Assembly (NCBI RefSeq): GCF_003217235.1
Contig: NZ_QJTF01000002.1
Location: 212,437-276,436 of the forward strand
Origin: Paramesorhizobium leguminum
GTDB lineage: Bacteria > Pseudomonadota > Alphaproteobacteria > Rhizobiales > Rhizobiaceae
DNA length: 64,000 nt
Direction of reading: 5' to 3'
Below, piece by piece: positions 25,746 to 33,352 of this stretch. The stretch's first letter is position 1; each line of letters starts with the position of its first letter. The notes beneath the pieces were generated by a model. That model searched no databases. It was not told the DNA's origin and saw only the letters and a list, made by a program, of their open reading frames with translations. The position numbers and the translations under genes were made by a program.

Positions 25746-26030
25746 CTACCAGAGCCTCGGGTAGAGATCGTCCCAACCGGGATTGATGCTCTCGATCAGT
25801 TCGATCTTCCACTGCCGCAACCAGCGCTTCAACGATTTCTCACGCTGGATGGCATCGATGATCCGCTCATGCTCTTCATACCAGACCAGCCGTGTACACC
25901 CATACCTTGAGGTAAAGCCCGGCGTCATCCCTTCGCGATGCTCATAAATGCGGCCAGACAGGTCGGAGGTCACGCCGATATAAAGCGTCCCATGCTTATG
26001 GTTGGTGACGATATAGACATAACCCGCCAT
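25746..26030 (-). CDS. GIY-YIG nuclease-domain protein (UPF0213 type)
   Basis: 94 residues from the ATG at 26030. The N-terminus carries YVYIVTNHKHGTLYIGVTSD, the paired GIY and YIG motifs. Catalytic Arg lies in LSGRIYEH and Glu in REKSLKRW. Single-domain proteins of this kind are common in Hyphomicrobiales and their role is unclear. The stop lies 2 bases from the convergent helicase stop. Confidence 0.85.
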   Translation of the reverse strand: MAGYVYIVTNHKHGTLYIGVTSDLSGRIYEHREGMTPGFTSRYGCTRLVWYEEHERIIDAIQREKSLKRWLRQWKIELIESINPGWDDLYPRLW

Positions 26031-26090
26031 GGCAGCCCCCTTGCACCTCTGGATCCCGTCGGGGCATGACAATACCGTCTACGCCCCCTT

Positions 26091-26224
26091 GCCGTGGATC
26101 CTCGGGTCAAGCCCGAGGATGACGACGGGAGGGATGGCATCGTTAATGTCCTGGCACCGCGTTTGCCATTAGCGACACCGTTCCTACAATCGTCATCCTC
26201 GGGCTTGACCCGAGGATCCACGGC
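26091..26224. repeat. Pair of inverted REP-type palindromes
   Basis: GCCGTGGATCCTCGGGTCAA ... at 26091-26123 and its inverse ending ...GGATCCACGGC at 26191-26224. Each half is itself a palindrome (CCTCGGGTCAAGCCCGAGG). The pair is flanked by CCCCTT / AAAGGGG. The same unit recurs twice in the composite element at 53246-53525. The remaining DNA from 26031 to 26290 shows no gene. Confidence 0.8.
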
Positions 26225-26290
26225 AAAGGGGCAAGAACGGCATTGTCATCCGTAACGGGATTTATACGCATAAGGCACAAACCAAGTGCT

Positions 26291-26482
26291 TCAGTCATCC
26301 ATCTCACCGGCCCTACCCGCCGCTGTGATCTCATTGCCGGTCGGACTAGCGGCCCTCATCCGCAATTCGCCGCCGGGCAACTTCTGAACGTCGATTCTTT
26401 CCCCCGGCTTGACGCCGAGATGCTCAAGTACGTCCCTCTTGAGCATGATCTGCCTTTTCGCCGTCACTGTGATTGCGGCCAT
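26291..26482 (-). CDS. AbrB/MazE-type antitoxin-like protein
   Basis: 63 residues with the swapped-hairpin AbrB pattern MAAITVTAKRQIMLKRDVLE then HLGVKPGERIDVQKLPGGEL. Such proteins usually precede a PIN or MazF toxin. Here the downstream DNA holds only about 65 bases and then REP elements, so no complete toxin follows. It may be an orphan antitoxin or regulator. Confidence 0.75.
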   Translation of the reverse strand: MAAITVTAKRQIMLKRDVLEHLGVKPGERIDVQKLPGGELRMRAASPTGNEITAAGRAGEMDD

Positions 26483-26694
26483 GATCGACCTCCATAGCGT
26501 TACAACAGAATGTGTCGATGTTTTTGATGACGGTCAATGTTACGAGCGATCCCGGTCCATTCTTTTTAACCGTCTCAAAAATTTTGACCTATCCATCAAC
26601 AGTTCTGATGTGACACCGCCTCCCCTCTGATTTAGACCAACTCAAGAATTGCCGGCTTGTCTCCTTTTTCCGGCCCTCCATCAAAGGAAACATC

Positions 26695-27426
26695 ATGGAC
26701 CAGCCGGTCAGCGCCGAAATCGTGGAGCGCGGCATGCGCGCCGATTTCCTGGAAGGCGCTCGCAAAGGCCTCCCCCTCATCGTCGCCATTGCCCCCTTCG
26801 GCCTCCTCTTCGGCGCGGTGGCGATCGATAACGGTTTCACGATGCCCGAGGCGGTGTTGATGAGCGCGGCGCTCTATGCCGGTGCCAGCCAGATGGTGGG
26901 GCTTGAACTGTTCGGCCAGAAGATCGCCCCATGGATGATCGTGCTGTCGATCTTCGCCGTCAATTTCCGCCATGTGCTCTATTCGGCAGCCGTCGGGCGG
27001 CGCATTCGGCACTTCACCTTCTGGCAGAAAATGGCCGCCTTCTTCGTGCTGGTCGATCCGCAATATGCCGAGACGGAAAAGCGAGGCGAGGCAGGCCTGC
27101 CCGTCACCTTCGCCTGGTATATGGGGCTTGCGCTGCCCGTCTATCTGATGTGGGTGCTGGAAGCCTTCGTCGGCAGCATGTTCGGCAATTTGATCACCAA
27201 TCCCCATGCAATAGGGCTCGACGTGATCCTGCCGGTCTATTTTCTCGGCCTCGTCATGAGCTTCCGCTCACGCCAGCATTGGCTGCCGGTGGTGATTGCG
27301 AGCGGCGCGGCCTCGGTTCTCGCCTACAAGACCGTCGGCTCGCCCTGGCATGTCAGCTTCGGCGCCATCGCGGGCATACTGGTTGCTGCAATTTTGGCGA
27401 AGCCTGAAAAACCGGAGGCCAAATGA
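26695..27426 (+). CDS. azlC: AzlC-type branched-chain amino acid exporter, large subunit
   Basis: 243 residues with five to six membrane spans. GLPLIVAIAPFGLLFGAVAI and MSAALYAGASQMVGLELFGQ are the AzlC signature, followed by NFRHVLYSA. With AzlD it forms a two-subunit exporter for branched-chain amino acids or analogues. The stop overlaps the azlD start by 4 bp (ATGA). Specificity cannot be told from sequence. Confidence 0.9.
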   Translation: MDQPVSAEIVERGMRADFLEGARKGLPLIVAIAPFGLLFGAVAIDNGFTMPEAVLMSAALYAGASQMVGLELFGQKIAPWMIVLSIFAVNFRHVLYSAAVGRRIRHFTFWQKMAAFFVLVDPQYAETEKRGEAGLPVTFAWYMGLALPVYLMWVLEAFVGSMFGNLITNPHAIGLDVILPVYFLGLVMSFRSRQHWLPVVIASGAASVLAYKTVGSPWHVSFGAIAGILVAAILAKPEKPEAK

Positions 27427-27725
27427 TGTCGACGATCACATGGATCATCCTCGCCGGCGCCATCGTGACCTTTCTCACGCGCGTGGGCGGCCATTTGATC
27501 CTCTCCCGCTTCGAGAGAATACACTACCGGGTGGAGGCGGGGTTGAATGCCGTTCCCGCAGCGGTGCTGACCACCCTCGTCGCACCCACCGCCTTCACCA
27601 ACAGCTGGCAGGAGTTCACAACGCTGCTCTTTTCCGGGCTGATCGCGACGCGCTTGAGCATGGTGCCGACTTTCTGCCTCGGCGCGGCGTGTATTATTCT
27701 GCTCCGGTATTTTTTCCCGATTTAA
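27423..27725 (+). CDS. azlD: AzlD-type exporter, small subunit
   Basis: 100 residues with three or four membrane spans and the family motif THVTRVGG-like FLTRVGGHLILSRF near the start, then GLNAVPAAVLTTLVAP. Coupled to azlC. Its stop codon overlaps the stop codon of a small gene on the other strand at 27722. Confidence 0.88.
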   Translation: MMSTITWIILAGAIVTFLTRVGGHLILSRFERIHYRVEAGLNAVPAAVLTTLVAPTAFTNSWQEFTTLLFSGLIATRLSMVPTFCLGAACIILLRYFFPI

Positions 27726-27826
27726 TCGGAATATTTGCCATAGCGCTTGTCGTACCAGAGCCAGCCGAAGCACACGGCAGCCCCGATCAGCGGGAAAACA
27801 TACCAGAAAAAGACAGCGGATGTCAT
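27722..27826 (-). CDS. 34-residue single-span membrane protein (micro-operon 2, gene c)
   Basis: ATG at 27826. One span (SAVFFWYVFPLIGAAVCFGW) then LWYDKRYGKYSD. It is a near duplicate of the upstream small gene: the leader GACTGAAA and the first 15 codons are nearly identical at DNA level. The conserved features are FF-x2-YV-x-PL and WLWYDK. It has no known family; the reading is supported by the duplication and by the similar gene at 11639. Confidence 0.6.
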   Translation of the reverse strand: MTSAVFFWYVFPLIGAAVCFGWLWYDKRYGKYSD

Positions 27827-27878
27827 GATTTCAGTCTTCAAGGACACGTCTTGCAATTTATTTGCAGAACGACCACGA

Positions 27879-27983
27879 TCAACCGGAATGATTGTTATAA
27901 TGCTTATCGTACCAGAGCCAGCAGAGGCCCACGGCAGCCACGGTTAGGGGGAGAACATATAAGAAAAAGACAGTTGATGTCAT
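27879..27983 (-). CDS. 34-residue single-span membrane protein (micro-operon 2, gene b)
   Basis: ATG at 27983, overlapping the stop of the 71-residue gene (ATGA), with GGGAGA upstream. One span (STVFFLYVLPLTVAAVGLCW), then LWYDKHYNNHSG. Amino-acid differences from its duplicate at 27722 are conservative, which suggests both are selected as protein. Confidence 0.6.
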   Translation of the reverse strand: MTSTVFFLYVLPLTVAAVGLCWLWYDKHYNNHSG

Positions 27984-28195
27984 TGTTTCAGTCTCCCTAG
28001 AACGTTTCGTGCAATTAAATGTAGCACACCAGCAGAAACAATCCAAGCTGACACACTTAGTACTGGTGCGAACAGGTTTGTTCCCGGCGTAAAGACGTAA
28101 GTATTCCCAAGGACGCCAACAACGACAAAAGCCGTTGAAAGCCTATCCAGATTGTTTGCCGCCAGCTTCGTTCGCTCATTGTATACCAAGCTCAT
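27980..28195 (-). CDS. Small two-span membrane protein, NER-KL-AN family (micro-operon 2, gene a)
   Basis: 71 residues beginning MSLVYNERTKLAANNLDRLS, with two hydrophobic spans and ending LHLIARNVLGRLKQ. Its start and end match the protein at 11280-11516; the middle differs. It is followed by two very short single-span genes, the same order as there. It lies between azlD and pepP and is transcribed away from pepP's end by 28 bp. I do not recognise a characterised family. Confidence 0.7.
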   Translation of the reverse strand: MSLVYNERTKLAANNLDRLSTAFVVVGVLGNTYVFTPGTNLFAPVLSVSAWIVSAGVLHLIARNVLGRLKQ

Positions 28196-28223
28196 TTATT
28201 CCGCCCCCATTAGATATCATAAG

Positions 28224-30050
28224 CTACCCCAGCGTCTCCGTCGCCGTGACCAGCCACTCCCGCGCCTTACCCTCCACATGCGGCAGCAGCTTTTCGCGGA
28301 CCTCTGCATGATAAGCGTCGAGCCAGACAAGCTCCTCCTTCGTCAAGAGCGAAGTATCGATCAACCGACGATCGATGGGGCAAAAGGTCAGCGTTTCGAA
28401 ACCCATCATTGGAATATCGCCGCCTTCCAGCATTTCCGGCTCGGTGACGGCGACGAGGTTCTCGATGCGGATGCCGAAGGCGCCGGGCTTGTAATAGCCG
28501 GGCTCGTTGGAAAGGATCATGCCGGTCATCAGTTCGTGTGCGCCGCGCTTCGAAATATTCTGCGGCCCTTCATGCACCGCGAGATAGGAGCCGACGCCGT
28601 GGCCGGTGCCATGGGCGTAATCGAGCCCATGCTTCCATAGCGCGATCCGGGCGAGCACATCGATATCCATGCCGCGCGTGCCTTTGGGGAACCGGGCCGT
28701 GGAAATGGCGATCATGCCCTTCAGCACCAGCGTGAAGGCGCGCTTCAGTTCATCCGAGACGGTACCGATCGGTACGGTACGGGTGATATCCGTGGTGCCG
28801 TCGCGATATTGCGCGCCGGAATCCACCAGATAAAGCTCGCCTTCGTTCAACATACGGTTCGTATCCGTATTGACGCGGTAGTGCATGATCGCGCCGTTCG
28901 GCCCGGCGCAGGAGATCGTATCGAAAGAGATATCCTCAAGCGGCATCTGGAAGCTTTCCGCGACGCTGCGGCGGGTTTCCTCCAGCCTGGTCGCGGCGGC
29001 GATTTCATCGATCGTGCCGGGCACTTGTTCATCGAGCCATGACAGGAACGAAACCATGGCCACGCCGTCGCGCTCATGGGCGCGGCGCGAACCGTCAAGC
29101 TCCGCCTCGTTCTTGAGCGCGCGCGGCAGGCGCGCCGGATCCGTGCCTTCGATCACCCGACCGCCCGCGTCCTCGACGATCATGCGCAACTTCTCCGCCG
29201 CTAGCGCCGGGTCGAGCAGGATGGCATCGCCTTCCGCTCCGCATGACCTAAGATAGTCTTCCAGCGAACCCGGTGAGCGCAGCTTCGCCAACTGCGTCAG
29301 ATAGGCCTCGGTCTCGATGGGCAGCTTGCGCTTGTCGATGAAGAGCGATGGCTCGCCTTCCTTCCCGATCACGGCGAAGGAAAGCGGCAATGGCGTGTTG
29401 CTCACATCCTTGCCGCGAATATTGAAAGTCCAGGCGATGGAGGACGGATCGGTCAGTACAGTGGCTGTCGCGCCTGCTTTGGATACCGCCCGTGACAACT
29501 CATCGAGCTTGCTCGCTGCTTCCTCGCCCGCGAAGGCGATGGGCTGGATCGTCACCGGCTCCAGCGGTGCGGAAGGCTGGTCACCCCAGACGAGATCAAC
29601 CAGATTGTCGACGACCGGCACCAGCCTGCCACCGATTTTCTCAAGTGCCTCCCGTAGCGCCTTCGCTTCCGCGATCGTGGTGAGCCAGGGATCGAAACCG
29701 ATAGTCAGGCCCTTGCCATGCTCCGCGAGCCAGACGGAAGGCGGCGTATCGATAAGGCTCTCTATCTTGAAGATGGAGAGATCCGTCTGCTCGCGCACCT
29801 GCAGCGTGTAACGCCCATCGACGAAGATGAAGGCATCGTTCTTGAAGATCAGCGCGACGCCCGCCGAGCCGGTGAAACCGGTGAGCCAGGCAAGGCGCTT
29901 CGCCCGCGGCGGCACATATTCGCCCTGATGCTCGTCCGCGCGGGGGACAAGGAAACCGTCGAGCCCGAGCTTTTCCATCTCCACCCGAAGCTTTGCCACA
30001 CGCGGCGCCACATTGGCCGGATTGCTGATGACGTCGAAGGACTGGAACAT
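28224..30050 (-). CDS. pepP: Xaa-Pro aminopeptidase (M24B, aminopeptidase P)
   Basis: 608 residues, the long eukaryote-like form with two creatinase-type N-terminal domains (about 1-300) and a pita-bread catalytic domain. Metal-site motifs are DSGAQYRDGTTDITRT, GTGHGVGSYLAVHEGP, LSNEPGYY and a final ENLVAV. It removes N-terminal residues before proline and is probably cytosolic, with no signal peptide. A palindromic octamer array lies upstream. Confidence 0.93.
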   Translation of the reverse strand: MFQSFDVISNPANVAPRVAKLRVEMEKLGLDGFLVPRADEHQGEYVPPRAKRLAWLTGFTGSAGVALIFKNDAFIFVDGRYTLQVREQTDLSIFKIESLIDTPPSVWLAEHGKGLTIGFDPWLTTIAEAKALREALEKIGGRLVPVVDNLVDLVWGDQPSAPLEPVTIQPIAFAGEEAASKLDELSRAVSKAGATATVLTDPSSIAWTFNIRGKDVSNTPLPLSFAVIGKEGEPSLFIDKRKLPIETEAYLTQLAKLRSPGSLEDYLRSCGAEGDAILLDPALAAEKLRMIVEDAGGRVIEGTDPARLPRALKNEAELDGSRRAHERDGVAMVSFLSWLDEQVPGTIDEIAAATRLEETRRSVAESFQMPLEDISFDTISCAGPNGAIMHYRVNTDTNRMLNEGELYLVDSGAQYRDGTTDITRTVPIGTVSDELKRAFTLVLKGMIAISTARFPKGTRGMDIDVLARIALWKHGLDYAHGTGHGVGSYLAVHEGPQNISKRGAHELMTGMILSNEPGYYKPGAFGIRIENLVAVTEPEMLEGGDIPMMGFETLTFCPIDRRLIDTSLLTKEELVWLDAYHAEVREKLLPHVEGKAREWLVTATETLG

Positions 30051-30070
30051 GTTTGTCTCGCAGGAAGGAA

Positions 30071-30147
30071 GGGAATAGGTGAGTAGGGGAATAAGTGAGT
30101 AGGTCTCAACAAAACATACTCACTTATTCCCCTATTCCCTTACTCCC
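30071..30147. repeat. Octamer-array palindrome, element 2
   Basis: Left arm units GGGAATAG, GTGAGTAG, GGGAATAA, GTGAGTAG; right arm (reverse complement) GGGAGTAA, GGGAATAG, GGGAATAA, GTGAGTAT. It lies 20 bases upstream of pepP and 9 bases after the prmA stop. It could form a long hairpin in the prmA-pepP transcript. Confidence 0.75.
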
Positions 30148-30155
30148 TTTTTCGA

Positions 30156-31019
30156 TCACTTCAAATGCAACGTGACCCATCCCTCACGGTGCAGGGTCTT
30201 CTGATGAAAAATCCCCTGCGTCCGGTAAGCCGCCAGCACCTTGTCGCGCTGGCTATCGAGAATGCCTGAGAGGATCAGCGAGCCGCCGGGCGTGAGATGC
30301 CGCCGCATGGCGGGGGCAAGCTGCATCAGCGGACGGGCCAGAATGTTGGCGACGATCAGGTCGAACGGCGCGGCATTACGCATCGCCGGATGATGGAATC
30401 CGATGGCGGTCGCCGTGCGCACTCGCGTGGCGACGCCATTTTTCACGACATTCTCTTGTGCCACCGCAGTGGCAACCGGGTCGATATCGGTGGCGAGCAC
30501 CGGGATGTGGCTGAGCTTCGCAATGCCGATGGCCAGCACCGCGCTTCCCGTTCCAAGATCGAGCGCAGTGCGCGGGTGCTCGCGGCGGATGATTTCGCCG
30601 ATCATCTCAAGGCAACCCGCCGTGGTGCCATGATGGCCGGTGCCGAAAGCCTGCCCCGCATCGATCTCGATGGCAAGATCATGAGGCCGCCGCTTGTCGC
30701 GGTCATGCGAGCCATGGACGAAGAAACGCCCGGCGCGCACCGGCTTCAGCCCTTCAAGCGAATGAACCACCCAGTCGATATCGGGCAGCACTTCGCGGCC
30801 TATCGCATCCGCGCCGACCTTGTCGGCGATCCGCGTGGTGGCAGCATCAGCATCCGCTTCCGTCTCCAGATAGAGCGAAACCTCGAAAATCTGCCGCTCC
30901 TCGTCCATTTCGACTATGGCGACAGGCAGGCCATCCTCCTCGAACTCCTGTTCGATGAGAGCATAAATACGCTCGGCTTCTTCTTTACCGGCGGTGAGGA
31001 ACAGGCGGATCTGTGGCAT
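30156..31019 (-). CDS. prmA: Ribosomal protein L11 methyltransferase
   Basis: 287 residues. The N-terminal substrate domain is followed by an AdoMet-dependent methyltransferase domain with [34 protein letters not shown] (motif I) and [17 protein letters not shown] (motif IV). It methylates ribosomal protein L11. It lies upstream of pepP on the same strand with a 105-bp gap. Confidence 0.93.
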   Translation of the reverse strand: MPQIRLFLTAGKEEAERIYALIEQEFEEDGLPVAIVEMDEERQIFEVSLYLETEADADAATTRIADKVGADAIGREVLPDIDWVVHSLEGLKPVRAGRFFVHGSHDRDKRRPHDLAIEIDAGQAFGTGHHGTTAGCLEMIGEIIRREHPRTALDLGTGSAVLAIGIAKLSHIPVLATDIDPVATAVAQENVVKNGVATRVRTATAIGFHHPAMRNAAPFDLIVANILARPLMQLAPAMRRHLTPGGSLILSGILDSQRDKVLAAYRTQGIFHQKTLHREGWVTLHLK

Positions 31020-31058
31020 TCAGGACATTTCGTATTCAGGAGGAATCGTTTGAAAGGT

Positions 31059-31217
31059 ACCCCCCTCTGTCCTGCCGGACATCTCCCCCTCAAGGGGGAA
31101 GATTACACCTTCATCAATGCCGCCATCACCAGCATATGTTGAAGGACGAGCGGCAGAGGGTAATATCAGCCAATCTCCCCCCTTGAGGGGGAGATGCCTG
31201 GCAAGGCAGAGGGGGGT
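31059..31217. repeat. 155-bp terminal-inverted-repeat element, copy 1
   Basis: Ends ACCCCCCTCTG and CAGAGGGGGGT, with nested TCTCCCCCTCAAGGGGGA palindromes at each side. Copies of the same build lie at 37837-37993 and 49313-49466. It fills the gap between the Sco1 gene and prmA. Confidence 0.8.
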
Positions 31218-31237
31218 GAGAACGTAAAGGGCTTCCA

Positions 31238-31819
31238 TCATCCAGCCGCCAACTTCTTCAGCTTTTCAATCGCCGTATCCGGGTTCTCGCCATAGGCAAT
31301 CGTGCCGCGAAAGCGGCCCTGGCTATCCAGCAGGAAAATCGAGGCGGTGTGGTCCATGGTGTAATCTCCATTCTCACCCGGAACCTTTCGGGCATAGACA
31401 TGGAATGATTTCAGCATCGCCGCCATCTTGTCCGGCGCCCCGGTGATGCCGGTGATGCGCTGGGAGACGTTGCCGATATAGGTCCGTAACGTCGCCGCAT
31501 CGTCCCGCTCCGGATCGACGGTGACGAAATAGGCGCGGATATTCTCGCCGTCGGGCCCAAGCTTTTTCAGCCAGCCGTCGAGCTCGAAAAGCGTCGTCGG
31601 GCAGACATCGGGGCAATGGGTGAAGCCGAAGAATATGGCCGACGGATGCCCCCGGAATGCCTCTTCGGTGATCGGCTTGCCATCGGTGGCGACAAGCTGG
31701 AAAGCGCCGCCGAACGGCGCGTCCTCCGCTTTTGTGCGATCCCGCCAGAAATTGAAGGCAAGCGCGCCCGAGAGAATGGCGATCAGGACGATGACGAGTA
31801 CAGGGAAAACTTTGCGCAT
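31238..31819 (-). CDS. Sco1/SenC copper chaperone
   Basis: 193 residues with one N-terminal membrane anchor (about 5-23) and a periplasmic thioredoxin-like domain. The copper ligands are Cys69 and Cys73 (CPDVC) and His157 (MDHTAS). Such proteins help insert copper into the CuA site of cytochrome c oxidase. A 53-residue membrane-protein gene precedes it by 10 bp, probably in the same operon. Confidence 0.92.
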   Translation of the reverse strand: MRKVFPVLVIVLIAILSGALAFNFWRDRTKAEDAPFGGAFQLVATDGKPITEEAFRGHPSAIFFGFTHCPDVCPTTLFELDGWLKKLGPDGENIRAYFVTVDPERDDAATLRTYIGNVSQRITGITGAPDKMAAMLKSFHVYARKVPGENGDYTMDHTASIFLLDSQGRFRGTIAYGENPDTAIEKLKKLAAG

Positions 31820-31829
31820 CAGGATAGGG

Positions 31830-31991
31830 TCACAGGCACCAGCTGAGGCCGGTCTGGATCATCGCCTGGAAAATGCCCTCGCCATGGTTGAGCCAGCCGG
31901 CGAAGGCAAGGCCGGTCGCACCGGCGGCGAGAAACGCCGTCAGGGCAGTGAGCGCGAATTTGCGTGAACTATGATCGTGCGCTGTCCTCAT
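31830..31991 (-). CDS. 53-residue putative single-span membrane protein upstream of sco1
   Basis: ATG at 31991. A polar start (MRTAHDHSSRK) is followed by one hydrophobic span (FALTALTAFLAAGATGLAFA) and GWLNHGEGIFQAMIQTGLSW-CL. It lies 10 bp before the Sco1 gene. It is not a recognised family. The short length lowers confidence, but the position suggests a link to copper or oxidase assembly. Confidence 0.5.
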   Translation of the reverse strand: MRTAHDHSSRKFALTALTAFLAAGATGLAFAGWLNHGEGIFQAMIQTGLSWCL

Positions 31992-32055
31992 TCCTCTATT
32001 ATAGGCTGTCGGAACGGCTGCGGAAAGCGGCCACGGCAATAAATTGGTTTCAACG

Positions 32056-32685
32056 ATGAGCAACGAAAACGACCTGCGCTTCCAGAATGACGAACCGCGT
32101 ATCCATCCGACGGCGCAACTGAAATCCGTCAAGCTCGGACGCCATGCGGAAATCGGCGAGCGCGTGATCCTGCGCGACGTGACGGTGGGCGATTTCAGCT
32201 ATTTCGAGCGCAACGGTGAGGGAATTTACGCCGACATCGGCCGTTTCTGCTCCATCGCCGCCAATGTGCGCATCAATGCGCTCGAACACCCGATGGAGCG
32301 CCTCACGACGCATAAGGTCAGCTACCGCCCCAACGAATATTTCCGCTATCTGGGCGTGGACAGCGAATTCCGCGCCCGCCGTCAGGCGCGCCGGGTCACA
32401 ATAGGCCATGATGTCTGGATCGGCCATGGCGCGGTGATCATGCCGGGCGTTTCAATCGGCCATGGCGCGGTAATCGGCGCCAATTCGGTGGTCACGCGAG
32501 ACGTGGCCGCCTACACGATCGTCGCAGGCAGCCCCGCCCGAATCATCCGCCCGCGCTTCGACGCCGCCATCATTGAGCGGCTTCTCTCGCTTTGCTGGTG
32601 GGACTGGCCGGCGAACCGGCTCTACGAGGCGATTCCCGACATGCAGAAGCTCGATATCGCCGCTTTTCTCGACAAGTGGTCGTGA
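32056..32685 (+). CDS. Hexapeptide-repeat acyltransferase
   Basis: 209 residues from ATG at 32056. Left-handed beta-helix hexads are visible in RHAEIGERVILRDVTVGDFS and VTIGHDVWIGHGAVIMPGVS, with the family motif AGSPARIIRPRF before a C-terminal helical tail (LLSLCWWDWP). The sequence fits the subfamily often annotated as phosphonate-associated or chloramphenicol-acetyltransferase-like. The acceptor is unknown, and no phosphonate genes lie nearby. Confidence 0.85.
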   Translation: MSNENDLRFQNDEPRIHPTAQLKSVKLGRHAEIGERVILRDVTVGDFSYFERNGEGIYADIGRFCSIAANVRINALEHPMERLTTHKVSYRPNEYFRYLGVDSEFRARRQARRVTIGHDVWIGHGAVIMPGVSIGHGAVIGANSVVTRDVAAYTIVAGSPARIIRPRFDAAIIERLLSLCWWDWPANRLYEAIPDMQKLDIAAFLDKWS

Positions 32686-32725
32686 AGGGTTCTCTTGTAT
32701 TGTGCGTGGGCGCGTCCCAGATTGT

Positions 32726-32806
32726 TAAGGGCAATAAGGCAGTATGGCAGTAGGGCAATATGTTTAAAGAAACGCACCTTACTGCCTTATTGCCCTACTG
32801 CCTTAA
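32726..32806. repeat. Octamer-array palindrome, element 3
   Basis: Left arm units GGCAATAA, GGCAGTAT, GGCAGTAG, GGCAATAT; right arm (reverse complement) GGCAGTAG, GGCAATAA, GGCAGTAA. It ends 14 bases before the creA start and includes none of its ribosome site. Shifted by a few bases, the unit is AGGGCAGT-like, the octamer known from Brucella variable-number repeats. Confidence 0.78.
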
Positions 32807-32819
32807 ACTGGAGGTTTCG

Positions 32820-33305
32820 ATGAAGCAGATTCTCGCCGCAACGGCTCTATTCGCCGGCGCTTTCATTGGTCAGGCTGGCGCGGAGGAAATCGGCAAGGTC
32901 GGCGTCGACTGGTTCGGCAATGACATCGTCATCGATGCCGTGCAGGACCCGAAGGTGAAGGGCATCACCTGCTACCTCGCCTCGTTCGACCGAAGCATCA
33001 TCGACAGGCTTCAGAAGGGCAACTGGTTCGAGAACCCATCCAACGCCTCCATCTCCTGTCAGCAGACCGGCCCGGTCACCGTCGGCGATATCGAGCTTGG
33101 CGAGGAAGGCGAGCGCGTCTTCTCCACCCGCACCAGCCTGATCTGGAAAGAACTGGTCATCACCCGCATCTACGATAAGAAGAACGACACCATGGTCTAC
33201 CTCGTCCACGCGGCGCAGGTGCAGGACGGCTCCGCCAAGACCTCCATTTCGACGATCCCGCTCTTCAACAGCAACGTGACGTGGGAGAAGGGCAAGCCGC
33301 AGTAG
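32820..33305 (+). CDS. creA: CreA family periplasmic protein
   Basis: 161 residues with a signal peptide (MKQILAATALFAGAFIGQAG-A) and the CreA core (DWFGNDIVIDAVQDPKVKGI then TCYLASFDRS). GGAGG lies 7 bases before the ATG at 32820. CreA has no established biochemical function. Confidence 0.88.
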   Translation: MKQILAATALFAGAFIGQAGAEEIGKVGVDWFGNDIVIDAVQDPKVKGITCYLASFDRSIIDRLQKGNWFENPSNASISCQQTGPVTVGDIELGEEGERVFSTRTSLIWKELVITRIYDKKNDTMVYLVHAAQVQDGSAKTSISTIPLFNSNVTWEKGKPQ

Positions 33306-33352
33306 GACTTAATGAGAAGGCGCCAAGGGCCAAGGGACCCCTTGGTCGATCC

